From: Rhodospirillaceae bacterium
GTDB taxonomy: Bacteria; Pseudomonadota; Alphaproteobacteria; UBA7985
Assembly (NCBI GenBank): GCA_002700865.1
Contig: PAFB01000146.1
Coordinates: 1-7,754, forward strand
Direction of reading: 5' to 3'
Length of the DNA stretch: 7,754 nt
A program made the position numbers and the translations under genes. Shown piece after piece: positions 1 to 7,300 of this stretch. The notes under the pieces were generated by a model. That model had not been told where the DNA came from, searched no databases, and saw only the letters and a program-made list of their open reading frames with translations. Positions within the stretch are counted from its first letter, which is position 1, and every line of letters begins with the position of its first letter.

Positions 1-3000
1 AGGGCGATCCTTAGCGTGCGACGCTGGGTGCGCAGCACCAGCCCTTCTCACACCTGTTCGCAACGGTGGGAAAGGCGGGCGACCGTCCTGAGAGCCGTGC
101 GCTGCAGATAGACGCATTTGGGCAACAGCGGCCTGCTTTTCATAGTCTCGCTTGTGCTTACCTGGGTCATCAAGACCGAAGACAGACGGACGGATCACAA
201 ACAAGCGAAGCCGCTCATCGAAATCTGCGATATTTGTCCGCCGCCCTCTGTCCGAGACCCCAACCACCGAGTCACCACGGAAATGGACGGATTCGAAGCG
301 AGGGGATGGTCCAGATGTGAGACCACGCACACTGATTAAATTTACGGGAATATCCTGCACGAACACAACTTCATTCAGAGTGCCCAGGGATCCAACCTGA
401 GTGCCCTTCAACGTGTTGTTCCCCGCAGTGTGTACGCGAATCTGCATTGGACGCAGGTTATATCCAAGAGCAACGAAGTCTGTTTCGTTCACATAATGGT
501 GCACCGCGCCAGAATCCAATATCCATGGCTTATCCGACCACTCATCCCAATTACTCAAAATGATACCAGACCAAACGGGATACGACGAGGCCCAATCATG
601 GAACTCATACATATCCGCCGCCACGCGATGCGGCGCATCTGGCACGTCAAGCACTGGCACCTGGGACAAAGAATCGATTGGCCCAAACCGCAGATGCGAC
701 GGCACGGCAAGGTGATCAGCTGCCAGTTGTGCACCTGCACAACCCAACGCAAAGCTGCAGAGTAGACCCACCCCCGCCAACAGCGCAACGGGCAAGCGAC
801 GCGCGCGCCGGACACCTCGTGCCACAGATTGGTAGAGAAGGATGGGCGGAACGATGAAGAGATAGCACAGAAAGGCCAACAACGTGATCACCCAATCGAA
901 CGACGACTCCTCAGACTGACCCACAGAAGGAGGAAGGCCAGGCTGCGCCACGCCCTGCGTGCAGACCTCAGAGACATCAGAGAACTCATCAGTGTCTGGG
1001 GAAGCACACGGCGGGAAGAAAGACGTCAATTCTGCGGGGTACGAGGCACGGCCATTGGGGAAGTACGTTTCCTCAATATAGTCAAACACTGCAGAATCAG
1101 ACGTGTCAGAATCAGACGTGTCAGACTCAGAGGTAGACTCAGCTGTGTCGCTTGCCGATGGCGCCTGCGTGGAAGCATCAAACATTGGCGTGCTACTGCA
1201 CAAGGCGAGGGCCACCATGCAGCTATCAACAGCAAATTGAGCAAAGTTGGCCGCCTGAGCAGCTGCCAACGCGGCTAGTCTGCCTGCCTCATGACGCGCA
1301 CGGACCGACACAGCTATGGAACACGCAGCCTGTGTGCACGAAATGCGTGCTGTCAATGCTGCCTGCCTCGCCATGCGAACTGCCTGACTCTCCGCCGCCC
1401 GCCGCAAAATCCCTCCCATGTCCAAGGGAATGGAAAAGATTGCCGCGGACGCACCTCTTGCCGCAGCCTGCGCCGCACAGATCGCCCCCCGCGCCGCAAC
1501 GTCGCTAGCGTGCACCTGCTCAGCAAAAGAGAAGGCACGACCAGCAGCAACGGAAGCAGCCCGGGCAGCAGACGTGGCAGCGAGGGTGGCGAGCAAGACC
1601 GAATGAAACACTGACAGCGAGAGGCGCGACTCCACGGCGTCGGAGAGCACGCGTGCATCACTGTCTGCGCCAAACATCGGAGGCTCTGTCTCGGATTTGA
1701 TAGACTGGATTGAATGAATTGATTGAATAGAAGATTTGGCGGAATGGTCGACGGGAACGGCCAACCCTTCCTCAACATCGTCACGGGACAGCGTCACGGT
1801 GTGGCCGCAGGACAACGCGTGGCAAAAGGACTGCACGACCGAAGACTCGGAACTGTTGGATGTACTGCTACCCCGGCGCTCAGCAGACGCTCTGGCTCCA
1901 GGAGTAGAGTATCCGTGGGAGCGCTGGCCAAAGCTCTGATCTGTATATAATTTGCCCGACCCACGCCCCAACGGAATACCCAACAGCGGGGACGAACCCC
2001 TCCCTGCTGGAGCGCTCAACGGGTGCGTCACGCCCGGCTCCGCACAGAGATGCGCGCAAGAATCCAATGCCACAACGTTCCGACGTGCACCGACCTCCCG
2101 CGCGCTCCGACCTGAACCAACGATGAAAGCGACGATGCGTGTGGAGACACCTTCGGAGTCACCAGACACACCACCACCGAACCAAAAACGAGTCACGATG
2201 CGCGCCACGACAACACGCATTGGCAACGTGAGCTGCGAAACCATAGCCATCGTCACAAACGTGAATCCAAAGAACTCTTGCGAGAAACGCTGCATGTCAT
2301 TGCCGCTGTCCTCACGCTCACCCTCTGCAGTCTCTCCCGCCACAGCAGCACGGCCACTGCGACCACCACCAGAGCGGCGAGACTTAGCGTTTTTCTGACA
2401 GTAAAACTTTCCTGTCTTCCTGTCATACATACGCTTGCAATTTTTACTTTTGCAGTTCCCGCAAGGCAGGGTGCATTCAGAGACCACGTGATTCGGATCG
2501 TTACAGTTCCAGCACAGCCTTTGCCCCTTCGCCAACAGTGCCAACGCCGCAGCATTACAACGCTTGCGAGCGCCTTTGGACATTTCCCAGAGCGAAGGAG
2601 GCGGAGACTCAGGTGGAGACTGATCGTTATCACCCGCTGCCCCACCCGCATCCCCCCCAGCAGCCATGGCCCCCCCACCATCGTCACGAGCGCGACGGCC
2701 CGGAGACGGGGTGTGAATGCCCGACTGATAGACAAGATACGTGCGAATGCGATTGCGGAGGTCGACGAATGAGAGTTCATATAATTGAATGCCAGCCGTT
2801 AGCACGTGAGTGGTAACCAACTCACGCAGCATCGGACTGAGGCCGAATAGGAAAGCGACAATGCAAACAAAATGGGGAAGATCCAATTGTGCATGCCGCG
2901 CGACGGTGTGACGATACTCTGACAACTTGGACTGGAAACGAGCGTAATACACATCAAATGAATCCGCCCCCTGCGTCATAAATAGCAAGGATTGCAAAAT

Positions 3001-3891
3001 CATCAATATGGCCGCACTCGGGTCCGGGTTGCAAAGTTTCAGGAGTTCCACCCAAAGGAGTGGTGCGCTATGGTGTATGCCACCGACGGCCTCCAACTGG
3101 TGCTGGATCGCATCCGGGAGGGCCTGCCAGATGATGGCATACAGCTGGCGACTGGCACGGAGCCACATGCGATGGGGGTCAGTGCGCCCGCGAACACGCA
3201 ACATATGAGCTGCAAATTCTGACGGTGCCATCGCCCGGATCTCACGCACGCGCGCCTCCGCGCGATCAAAATCAAACGACGAATCGTCGCCGGCGCCGCC
3301 ACGCAAGGCGACCAACTCGGGGCGAGTCAGGATCGGCTCACCCCCCGTCAGGTCGCCAGCGATGAGCGCGCCTAGAATTGTCCCCACACCAACAACGCCA
3401 CAAAGAACATTGAGCGTGCGGCGTGCCCACGTCACAGGAGCGTGAACCATGAAGGCGGGAAGGCCCTGGGACAGTTTCGGCATGGCGCCGACCTTGACAC
3501 CGAAGAACTCGATATCAGGGACAGCGTCAGCCGAGAGGTTGCCAGACTGTGACTGCGTCACCGGCGCCGGGAGGGACGCCATGGACGGCCGGGAAGGGCG
3601 AGACGTCACAGTGGGCGGAAGGGCCGACGAATCCAGAGCACTGGATACGACGACCGGAACGGCAGAGCCAGCCGGGGAGGAGACAAACCCACGCGACCGA
3701 CTCGCACCAGAACCGAAAACCGACTCGTAGGCCGGCACATCACCCCCCGTCTGCGCCGGGACGGGCGCAGAGACCGGAGTCAATGTATCTTGGGCAGCTG
3801 ACAGACGGGAATCCGACTGCAGCGATCGCGACATGGGAATGGGCGAAGCCACACCCGGCACGGGCAGAGGAAGCGAGCGAAAGGGCCGCAT
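1..3891 (-). CDS. Gag-protease part of copia polyprotein (3' end cut by window edge)
   Basis: Open for 1297 codons from ATG at 3891 to position 1 without a stop; an in-frame TAA at 3900-3898 lies two codons before this ATG, which fixes the start. Residues 1-135 are Ser/Pro/Ala/Val-rich and probably disordered. Residues about 218-395 are helical and resemble the copia Gag (UBN2-type) capsid region. A CCHC knuckle, CWNCNDPNHVVSEC, is at 460-473 and binds RNA during packaging. Residues 498-1117 match no family I recognise: a hydrophobic patch (538-590), Ser/Gly-rich sequence, an Ala-rich stretch (755-897), an acidic Ser/Asp tract (907-935) and two predicted membrane helices (1000-1056). The protease active site is DSGA at 1126-1129, followed by NLISV, the usual end of copia proteases. 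The last 100 residues lead into the pre-integrase region. In frame with the pol CDS if the window ends are joined. Copia polyproteins are normally about 1300-1500 residues, so the Gag half is unusually long. Confidence 0.9.
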   Translation of the reverse strand, partial: MRPFRSLPLPVPGVASPIPMSRSLQSDSRLSAAQDTLTPVSAPVPAQTGGDVPAYESVFGSGASRSRGFVSSPAGSAVPVVVSSALDSSALPPTVTSRPSRPSMASLPAPVTQSQSGNLSADAVPDIEFFGVKVGAMPKLSQGLPAFMVHAPVTWARRTLNVLCGVVGVGTILGALIAGDLTGGEPILTRPELVALRGGAGDDSSFDFDRAEARVREIRAMAPSEFAAHMLRVRGRTDPHRMWLRASRQLYAIIWQALPDAIQHQLEAVGGIHHSAPLLWVELLKLCNPDPSAAILMILQSLLFMTQGADSFDVYYARFQSKLSEYRHTVARHAQLDLPHFVCIVAFLFGLSPMLRELVTTHVLTAGIQLYELSFVDLRNRIRTYLVYQSGIHTPSPGRRARDDGGGAMAAGGDAGGAAGDNDQSPPESPPPSLWEMSKGARKRCNAAALALLAKGQRLCWNCNDPNHVVSECTLPCGNCKSKNCKRMYDRKTGKFYCQKNAKSRRSGGGRSGRAAVAGETAEGEREDSGNDMQRFSQEFFGFTFVTMAMVSQLTLPMRVVVARIVTRFWFGGGVSGDSEGVSTRIVAFIVGSGRSAREVGARRNVVALDSCAHLCAEPGVTHPLSAPAGRGSSPLLGIPLGRGSGKLYTDQSFGQRSHGYSTPGARASAERRGSSTSNSSESSVVQSFCHALSCGHTVTLSRDDVEEGLAVPVDHSAKSSIQSIHSIQSIKSETEPPMFGADSDARVLSDAVESRLSLSVFHSVLLATLAATSAARAASVAAGRAFSFAEQVHASDVAARGAICAAQAAARGASAAIFSIPLDMGGILRRAAESQAVRMARQAALTARISCTQAACSIAVSVRARHEAGRLAALAAAQAANFAQFAVDSCMVALALCSSTPMFDASTQAPSASDTAESTSESDTSDSDTSDSAVFDYIEETYFPNGRASYPAELTSFFPPCASPDTDEFSDVSEVCTQGVAQPGLPPSVGQSEESSFDWVITLLAFLCYLFIVPPILLYQSVARGVRRARRLPVALLAGVGLLCSFALGCAGAQLAADHLAVPSHLRFGPIDSLSQVPVLDVPDAPHRVAADMYEFHDWASSYPVWSGIILSNWDEWSDKPWILDSGAVHHYVNETDFVALGYNLRPMQIRVHTAGNNTLKGTQVGSLGTLNEVVFVQDIPVNLISVRGLTSGPSPRFESVHFRGDSVVGVSDRGRRTNIADFDERLRLFVIRPSVFGLDDPGKHKRDYEKQAAVAQMRLSAAHGSQDGRPPFPPLRTGVRRAGAAHPASHAKDRP
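307..540 (-). other. Copia aspartic protease domain
   Basis: Residues about 1118-1195. WILDSGAVHHY carries the catalytic Asp (D1126) in a DSGA motif, the copia form of the retropepsin D-S/T-G triad. The hydrophobic strands expected after it are present (IRVHTAGNNTLKGTQVGSLG, then VVFVQDIPVNLISV), ending in the NLISV sequence typical of the end of copia proteases. As a dimer it would cut the polyprotein into capsid, protease, integrase and RT. Confidence 0.93.
724..897 (-). other. Predicted two-helix membrane hairpin inside the polyprotein
   Basis: Residues 999-1056. The first hydrophobic run, WVITLLAFLCYLFIVPPILL (1000-1019), is followed by a short basic loop with five Arg (QSVARGVRRARR), then a second run, LPVALLAGVGLLCSFALGCA (1034-1053). 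Each run is long enough to span a bilayer, and the second resembles a signal peptide with small residues at its end. By the positive-inside rule the loop would be cytosolic, which would put both Gag and protease on the other side; a re-entrant or peripheral hairpin is therefore also possible. This is hydrophobicity read by eye. Confidence 0.6.
1093..1130 (-). repeat. 15-bp tandem repeat in the acidic Ser/Asp tract
   Basis: The plus-strand unit agaatcagacgtgtc occurs twice head to tail (1093-1107 and 1108-1122), followed by a partial, diverged third copy (agactcag). On the coding strand the unit encodes five residues, giving SESDTSDSDTSDS. The repeat length is a multiple of three, so it expands without breaking the frame. 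It probably arose by slippage. The resulting acidic Ser tract resembles casein kinase 2 target sequence, but that is inference. Confidence 0.7.
2398..2514 (-). other. Nucleocapsid zinc knuckle plus extra Cys cluster
   Basis: Residues 460-473 give a textbook C-X2-C-X4-H-X4-C zinc knuckle (C460, C463, H468, C473), used by retroelement nucleocapsids to bind RNA. Further cysteines follow at 477, 480, 485 and 498 within a Lys/Arg-rich stretch (GNCKSKNCKR, then KTGKFYCQK). The spacing of these does not make a second standard CCHC knuckle, so they may form another zinc site. A basic tail (NAKSRRSGGGRSGR) ends the nucleocapsid. Confidence 0.92.
2707..3240 (-). other. Copia-type Gag capsid region
   Basis: Residues about 218-395 of the Gag-protease frame. 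The segment is rich in predicted amphipathic helices, with Trp and Leu spacing typical of copia Gag (for example MWLRASRQLYAIIWQALPDA, then LLWVELLKL and YYARFQSKLSEY). It lies directly before the zinc knuckle, as expected. It would form the virus-like particle shell. The assignment rests on position and general pattern rather than on a diagnostic motif. Confidence 0.7.
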
Positions 3892-3895
3892 AACC
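3883..3895 (-). promoter_or_regulatory. Alternative primer site: half-tRNA type, overlapping gag ATG
   Basis: GGTTATGCGGCCC on the minus strand. The complement of the initiator tRNA-Met anticodon region is GGTTATGGGCCC, which Drosophila copia uses as its primer site directly after the LTR. The window matches it except for one inserted C. The ATG inside is the first Met of gag. It may be chance, since only one short match is involved. It belongs to LTR model B. Confidence 0.22.
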
Positions 3896-3903
3896 TCTTA
3901 GTT

Positions 3904-4055
3904 TGCTGGGATGTCCGAGAGAACACAAGCTCAACCAGGCCAATGCCCTGGCCACACGACCTGATGGCCGCGTGACAGGAGCGCCGACTGGCTTTGCTTT
4001 TAGTTCATTACAGGGTACACCTAAGCTACCAGCTGCCCTGAACCCATGTCCAACA
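3904..4055 (-). repeat. LTR, model B (152 bp)
   Basis: On the minus strand this begins TGTTGG directly after a purine-rich GGAGCATGGGGGGG, which would serve as polypurine tract, and ends CCAGCA, an inverted end matching five of six bases. Drosophila copia also begins TGTTGG. It is followed eight bases later by GGTTATGCGGCCC, resembling the half-tRNA primer site of Drosophila copia. Against it, the LTR would be very short, lack the TATA-like site and put the gag ATG inside the primer site. Models A and B are mutually exclusive. Confidence 0.25.
4021..4031 (-). promoter_or_regulatory. Candidate primer-binding site (initiator tRNA-Met 3' end)
   Basis: TGGTAGCTTAG on the minus strand. TGG pairs with the tRNA CCA end. 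The next four bases, TAGC, match the discriminator A and the end of the acceptor stem of eukaryotic initiator tRNA-Met (yeast Ty1 uses TGGTAGCGCC). The match cannot be extended without the host tRNA sequence. It belongs to LTR model A. Confidence 0.35.
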
Positions 4056-4306
4056 CCCCCCCATGCTCCATGCGCCCACCACACAGTGTGAGAAGCAACG
4101 GAGCACAATTCCAGGAGAAAGTGCACCAGATCAGCCGGAGAGCAGCAGCAACCGATGTACAGCGATTCGGAGAAAGCCCACCCAAGGCGCAGCCATATAG
4201 CCCGAGGGAGAATGCCCAGGAGCATCAGGATTCTAGCCGAGGAGAAGAAGTGGAGCAAAAACTCCGCCAAACGAGTCCCAGCGCGCACTGTTACCTGTGA
4301 AGGACA
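4034..4306 (-). repeat. LTR, model A (273 bp)
   Basis: Read on the minus strand this candidate begins TGTCCT and ends AGGGCA, imperfect inverted ends with the TG...CA termini of LTRs. It is followed after two bases by TGGTAGCTTAG, a possible primer site for initiator tRNA-Met. The TATA-like site falls about 107 bases in, a sensible U3 promoter position. Against it, the sequence just before 4306 is not a clear polypurine tract. A variant starting at the pol stop codon (4343) and ending at 4039 has perfect TGAAC/GTTCA ends. Confidence 0.35.
4194..4199 (-). promoter_or_regulatory. TATA-like promoter element
   Basis: TATATG within GGGCTATATGGC on the minus strand, an AT-rich hexamer in GC-rich sequence, about 300 bases before the gag ATG. 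This suits a pol II start in the LTR under model A. A single short match, so weak. Confidence 0.25.
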
Positions 4307-4340
4307 ACTAGTGAGCGCCAAGCAGAACGAATAATGCAGT

Positions 4341-7300
4341 TCAGGACCCCTGAACAGGGTCCTTCACAATCGTATCGCGGTGGCGAATGAAATCAGCCAA
4401 TTTCACCACTTTGGTAAAGATGTCTGCCAAATTCAAAGACGAGGCGATGTACTCCAACGAAATGATACCCTCACGTATCTGCTGGCGAACATAGTGGTAT
4501 CTTATACGAATATGCTTTGACCGCTTCGTGACCATGAAATTTTTAGCCAATGCAATACAACCCTGATTATCCTCATACACTCGCACCGGAGCAGAGATAT
4601 TCGATGGGTTAAGCAAGTCAGCATGACACATCCGTGCCCACTCCGCCTCTCGAGCAATGGCATTGGCTGCAATGTACTCTGCCTCACATGTGGACAACGC
4701 AACAACCGGTTGCAACGCACTCTTCCACAACACGGGACCATTGGCACACATCATGATTAGACCGGTCCGGGAGCGACTGCTCGTTTTATCGCCCGCCCAA
4801 TTGGCATCGACATACCCAGTGAGCTCACGGTCCGCGGGTGCCTGACACGAAAAACGCAAGCATTTACGCTTAGTATTTTTCAAGTACAATAACAGCCGTT
4901 TCGCCGCCCTCCAGTGAGACACAGTGAAGTTGTTCTGGTGCCTGGCAAGCAGAGACAGCACGGTGCACACATCCGGACGAGTCCACTGCGCAGCGTGATT
5001 GATCGTGCCAATGAGCTTACGATAAGGATATTTACGGGCAGTCTCCTCGTCCTGCACCGCAAACGGCGACGGTTCCCTCAATTGATCACCTGCACCCTCC
5101 GCACACGGCATCATTGCACGCGACGAATCGGCATTAGCGATATTGAATTTTTCAAAGCTCTCCTCCAAATACGCCTCCTGCGAGACTTCCACCCACGACC
5201 TATCAGAACTCTGACGAATGGTCATGCCAAGGAAGTACTCAAGTTGAGAGAGGGCGGACAGTGGGAAGCGCTCCTCCGTCTCCGCAGCAAACGCTTTCCA
5301 CTCAGAGGGCGAGCTATATGCCACGAGAACATCATCAACCCATACCGTCAAAGTCATATATCCTACCGCCGTCTGACGAATGTACAGACATGGATCAGCA
5401 ACAGAAACTCGAAACCCCTGAGAGAGCAAGTATTTTCCAAACTCCCCCGCCCACAGCCGCGGGGCCTGTTTCAACCCATACAGCGACTTGCGCAATTTGA
5501 GAAGATATTTGCGCTTGCCCCACGCTGGGCCTGGGTGGAGATATTTGATTGGATTCATGTAGACATCGCAGTCTACTTCTGATTGCAAGAACGCCGATTT
5601 GACATCAAACTGAGCCAAATACAACTTCCTGGACACAGCATCACACAGTTGCATGCGCAGTGTGGGTGCGCGAACTACCGGTGCATACGTTTCCTCATAG
5701 TTGATACCAGGAACCTGATGGGCACCATTGGCACACAGACGGACTTTTAGCTCTTTGGCAAAACCATCACCGTCCTGTTTACACTTCAACGCAATTACCG
5801 TGTTCAAAGCGCTCGGCCTGGGAAAAGGGACTGCGACCACCTCCCATGTACCATTGTCAATCAATTTCTGGAGTTCAGACAGCAAGGCATCACCCCACAA
5901 TTTCCCATATTTCGGATCACGCATTGCTTTCTCAATGGAGCGATAAGTAGGGACGTCGCGCGCCTTAATCTCCCCCGGCGGCAAACGCTGAAGCAATTCC
6001 CTGCCAGTGAAGTCACGCTGCAAATTGGTGAATAGCCGCCCATCGGACGTGGCGATACAAATAATATGCGTCGCCATCACAGAATTCAGCGACATCGACA
6101 AAGCGTCCTTGCGATCAGCACGCACCTGTTCCACAATGTACGGAATGGAACTGGCCAGGCATGCATACTCATCGAAATGATCGGCGATAGCAGTGAATAG
6201 ACCTTTACCAAAATACTTGGAGAAAGATTTAACACAATAGCCATGCTCAGCTGTCGCCGCACGCGCTTTGAGTCGTGTGGGATACCTGTGTTGCACAAGA
6301 GCAGATGCGGGAGGGATGGACTCAGGAGCAGGTGCCGGCGCAGCCTGTGTGGATGCAACAGGCACTGGCGCAGGGCACGCTGACGATTCCGGGCAAGGCG
6401 CTAGGCTCGATCCCCCAGCCTGCGTGGACTCAGACTTTGATTCATCTGTCTTATTGTGGTGCTGCAACCAACGCTGCAAGAACTCAGCGTCTGTCTGCAG
6501 CAACGACGCATCGTCCCCCTGAATATCCAAAGGGACTAGTATCGATTTCAACTCCGAGACAAACAGATCTTCGGCATCATTATCATTGTAAGCAACACGA
6601 TACATGATTTTCCCGGTGCTGTTGCAGCGATCGCAGCTCATCACGCGACCCTCGAAATCACGCCCGCCAAAACATTTGGAAACTACACGACCAACATATC
6701 CATAGCGGTCAACCGTGGAAGTCCCTACTTTGGCACGCGGATCGCCTATGTGCTCTGCCAATGGGTTGTCTGGCAACGGGTCAACGGACAAGGACTTGAG
6801 CGGCGGAAGAAATGATTCATCAAAGACTACAGCGTCGCGAATCACTACCTGCCGACGCTTGGGATCCCATACGCGATAACCATTGTGATCCGGAGAGAAT
6901 CCGAGGAAAATCCCCGGCGCCCCACGCGGCATCAATTTCGGCGAGACCGTCGTGCCATCCGACAGCTTATGTCCTGCACGCTCTGCCAGAGTTTGGGCAT
7001 AATATACAGGACATCCAAAGGTACGCAACTTATCAAAGTTTGGCTTCGTACCTGTGAGGCGCTGGAACGGAGACATGTGATTTGGATTGGATTTGGTTGG
7101 CAAGAACATAAGCACCTGACCTGCATATCGGCACGCCTCGGCCCAGAAGACCGCTGGCAATCGCCTGTAATACAAGGCATGTTTAGCCATCTGGAAGACC
7201 TGTCTTATTTTGCGTTCACATTTGCCATTCTGACTAGACGAATTCGGTGCGGTGAGCTCTTTCTCCCCTCCATGGTGCGAATATAAGAATTCGGATAACT

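Larger units (their letters stand above)
541..2397 (-). other. About 620-residue unassigned insert between nucleocapsid and protease
   Basis: Residues 499-1117 of the Gag-protease frame. In most copia elements the protease follows the zinc knuckle within roughly 50-150 residues. The insert has zones: basic then acidic linker (499-537); hydrophobic, beta-like stretch (538-617); Ser/Gly/Arg-rich low-complexity sequence (618-717); a short SIQSIHSIQSIK repeat (720-731); an Ala-rich, probably helical stretch (755-897); an acidic Ser/Asp/Pro linker (898-997); two predicted membrane helices (1000-1056); and a final linker. I recognise no enzyme. It stays open over about 620 codons, which argues that it is translated and maintained. 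Confidence 0.75.
3892..4340 (-). other. Non-coding region between pol and gag, holding the LTR
   Basis: These 449 bases separate the pol stop codon from the gag ATG and contain no copia coding sequence. A copia element must have its LTR and primer site between these two reading frames, so the LTR is placed here by position. Only one copy is in the window, so the ends cannot be fixed by comparing two LTRs. Visible signals are a TATA-like site (4194-4199), a G7 run followed by TGTTGG (4062-4050), a TGGTAGCTTAG primer-site candidate (4031-4021), and GGTTATGCGGCCC over the gag start. A short inverted repeat, CCAGG...CCTGG, lies at 3935-3951. Confidence 0.8.

Noticed and set aside
829..1278. Plus-strand 149-codon Arg-rich frame
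   Set aside because: It is antisense to the membrane hairpin and acidic tract; the Arg-rich composition follows from the Ser/Asp/Ala codons on the other strand.
2253..2780. Minus-strand 175-codon frame over the zinc-knuckle region
   Set aside because: It overlaps the Gag frame, which carries the CCHC motif; this one shows no recognisable motif.
3740..4321. Minus-strand 193-codon frame with hydrophobic content across the LTR region into gag
   Set aside because: It is in a different frame from both real coding regions, overlaps the gag start and the expected LTR, and matches no family I know. Long chance frames are common in GC-rich sequence.
3892..4340. Separate env-like gene after pol, as in some plant copia elements
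   Set aside because: The stretch is too short, and a new gag begins directly after it; it is better explained as the LTR region.
4914..5582. Plus-strand 222-codon frame
   Set aside because: It lies exactly antisense to the well-supported RT domain and has no motif of its own.
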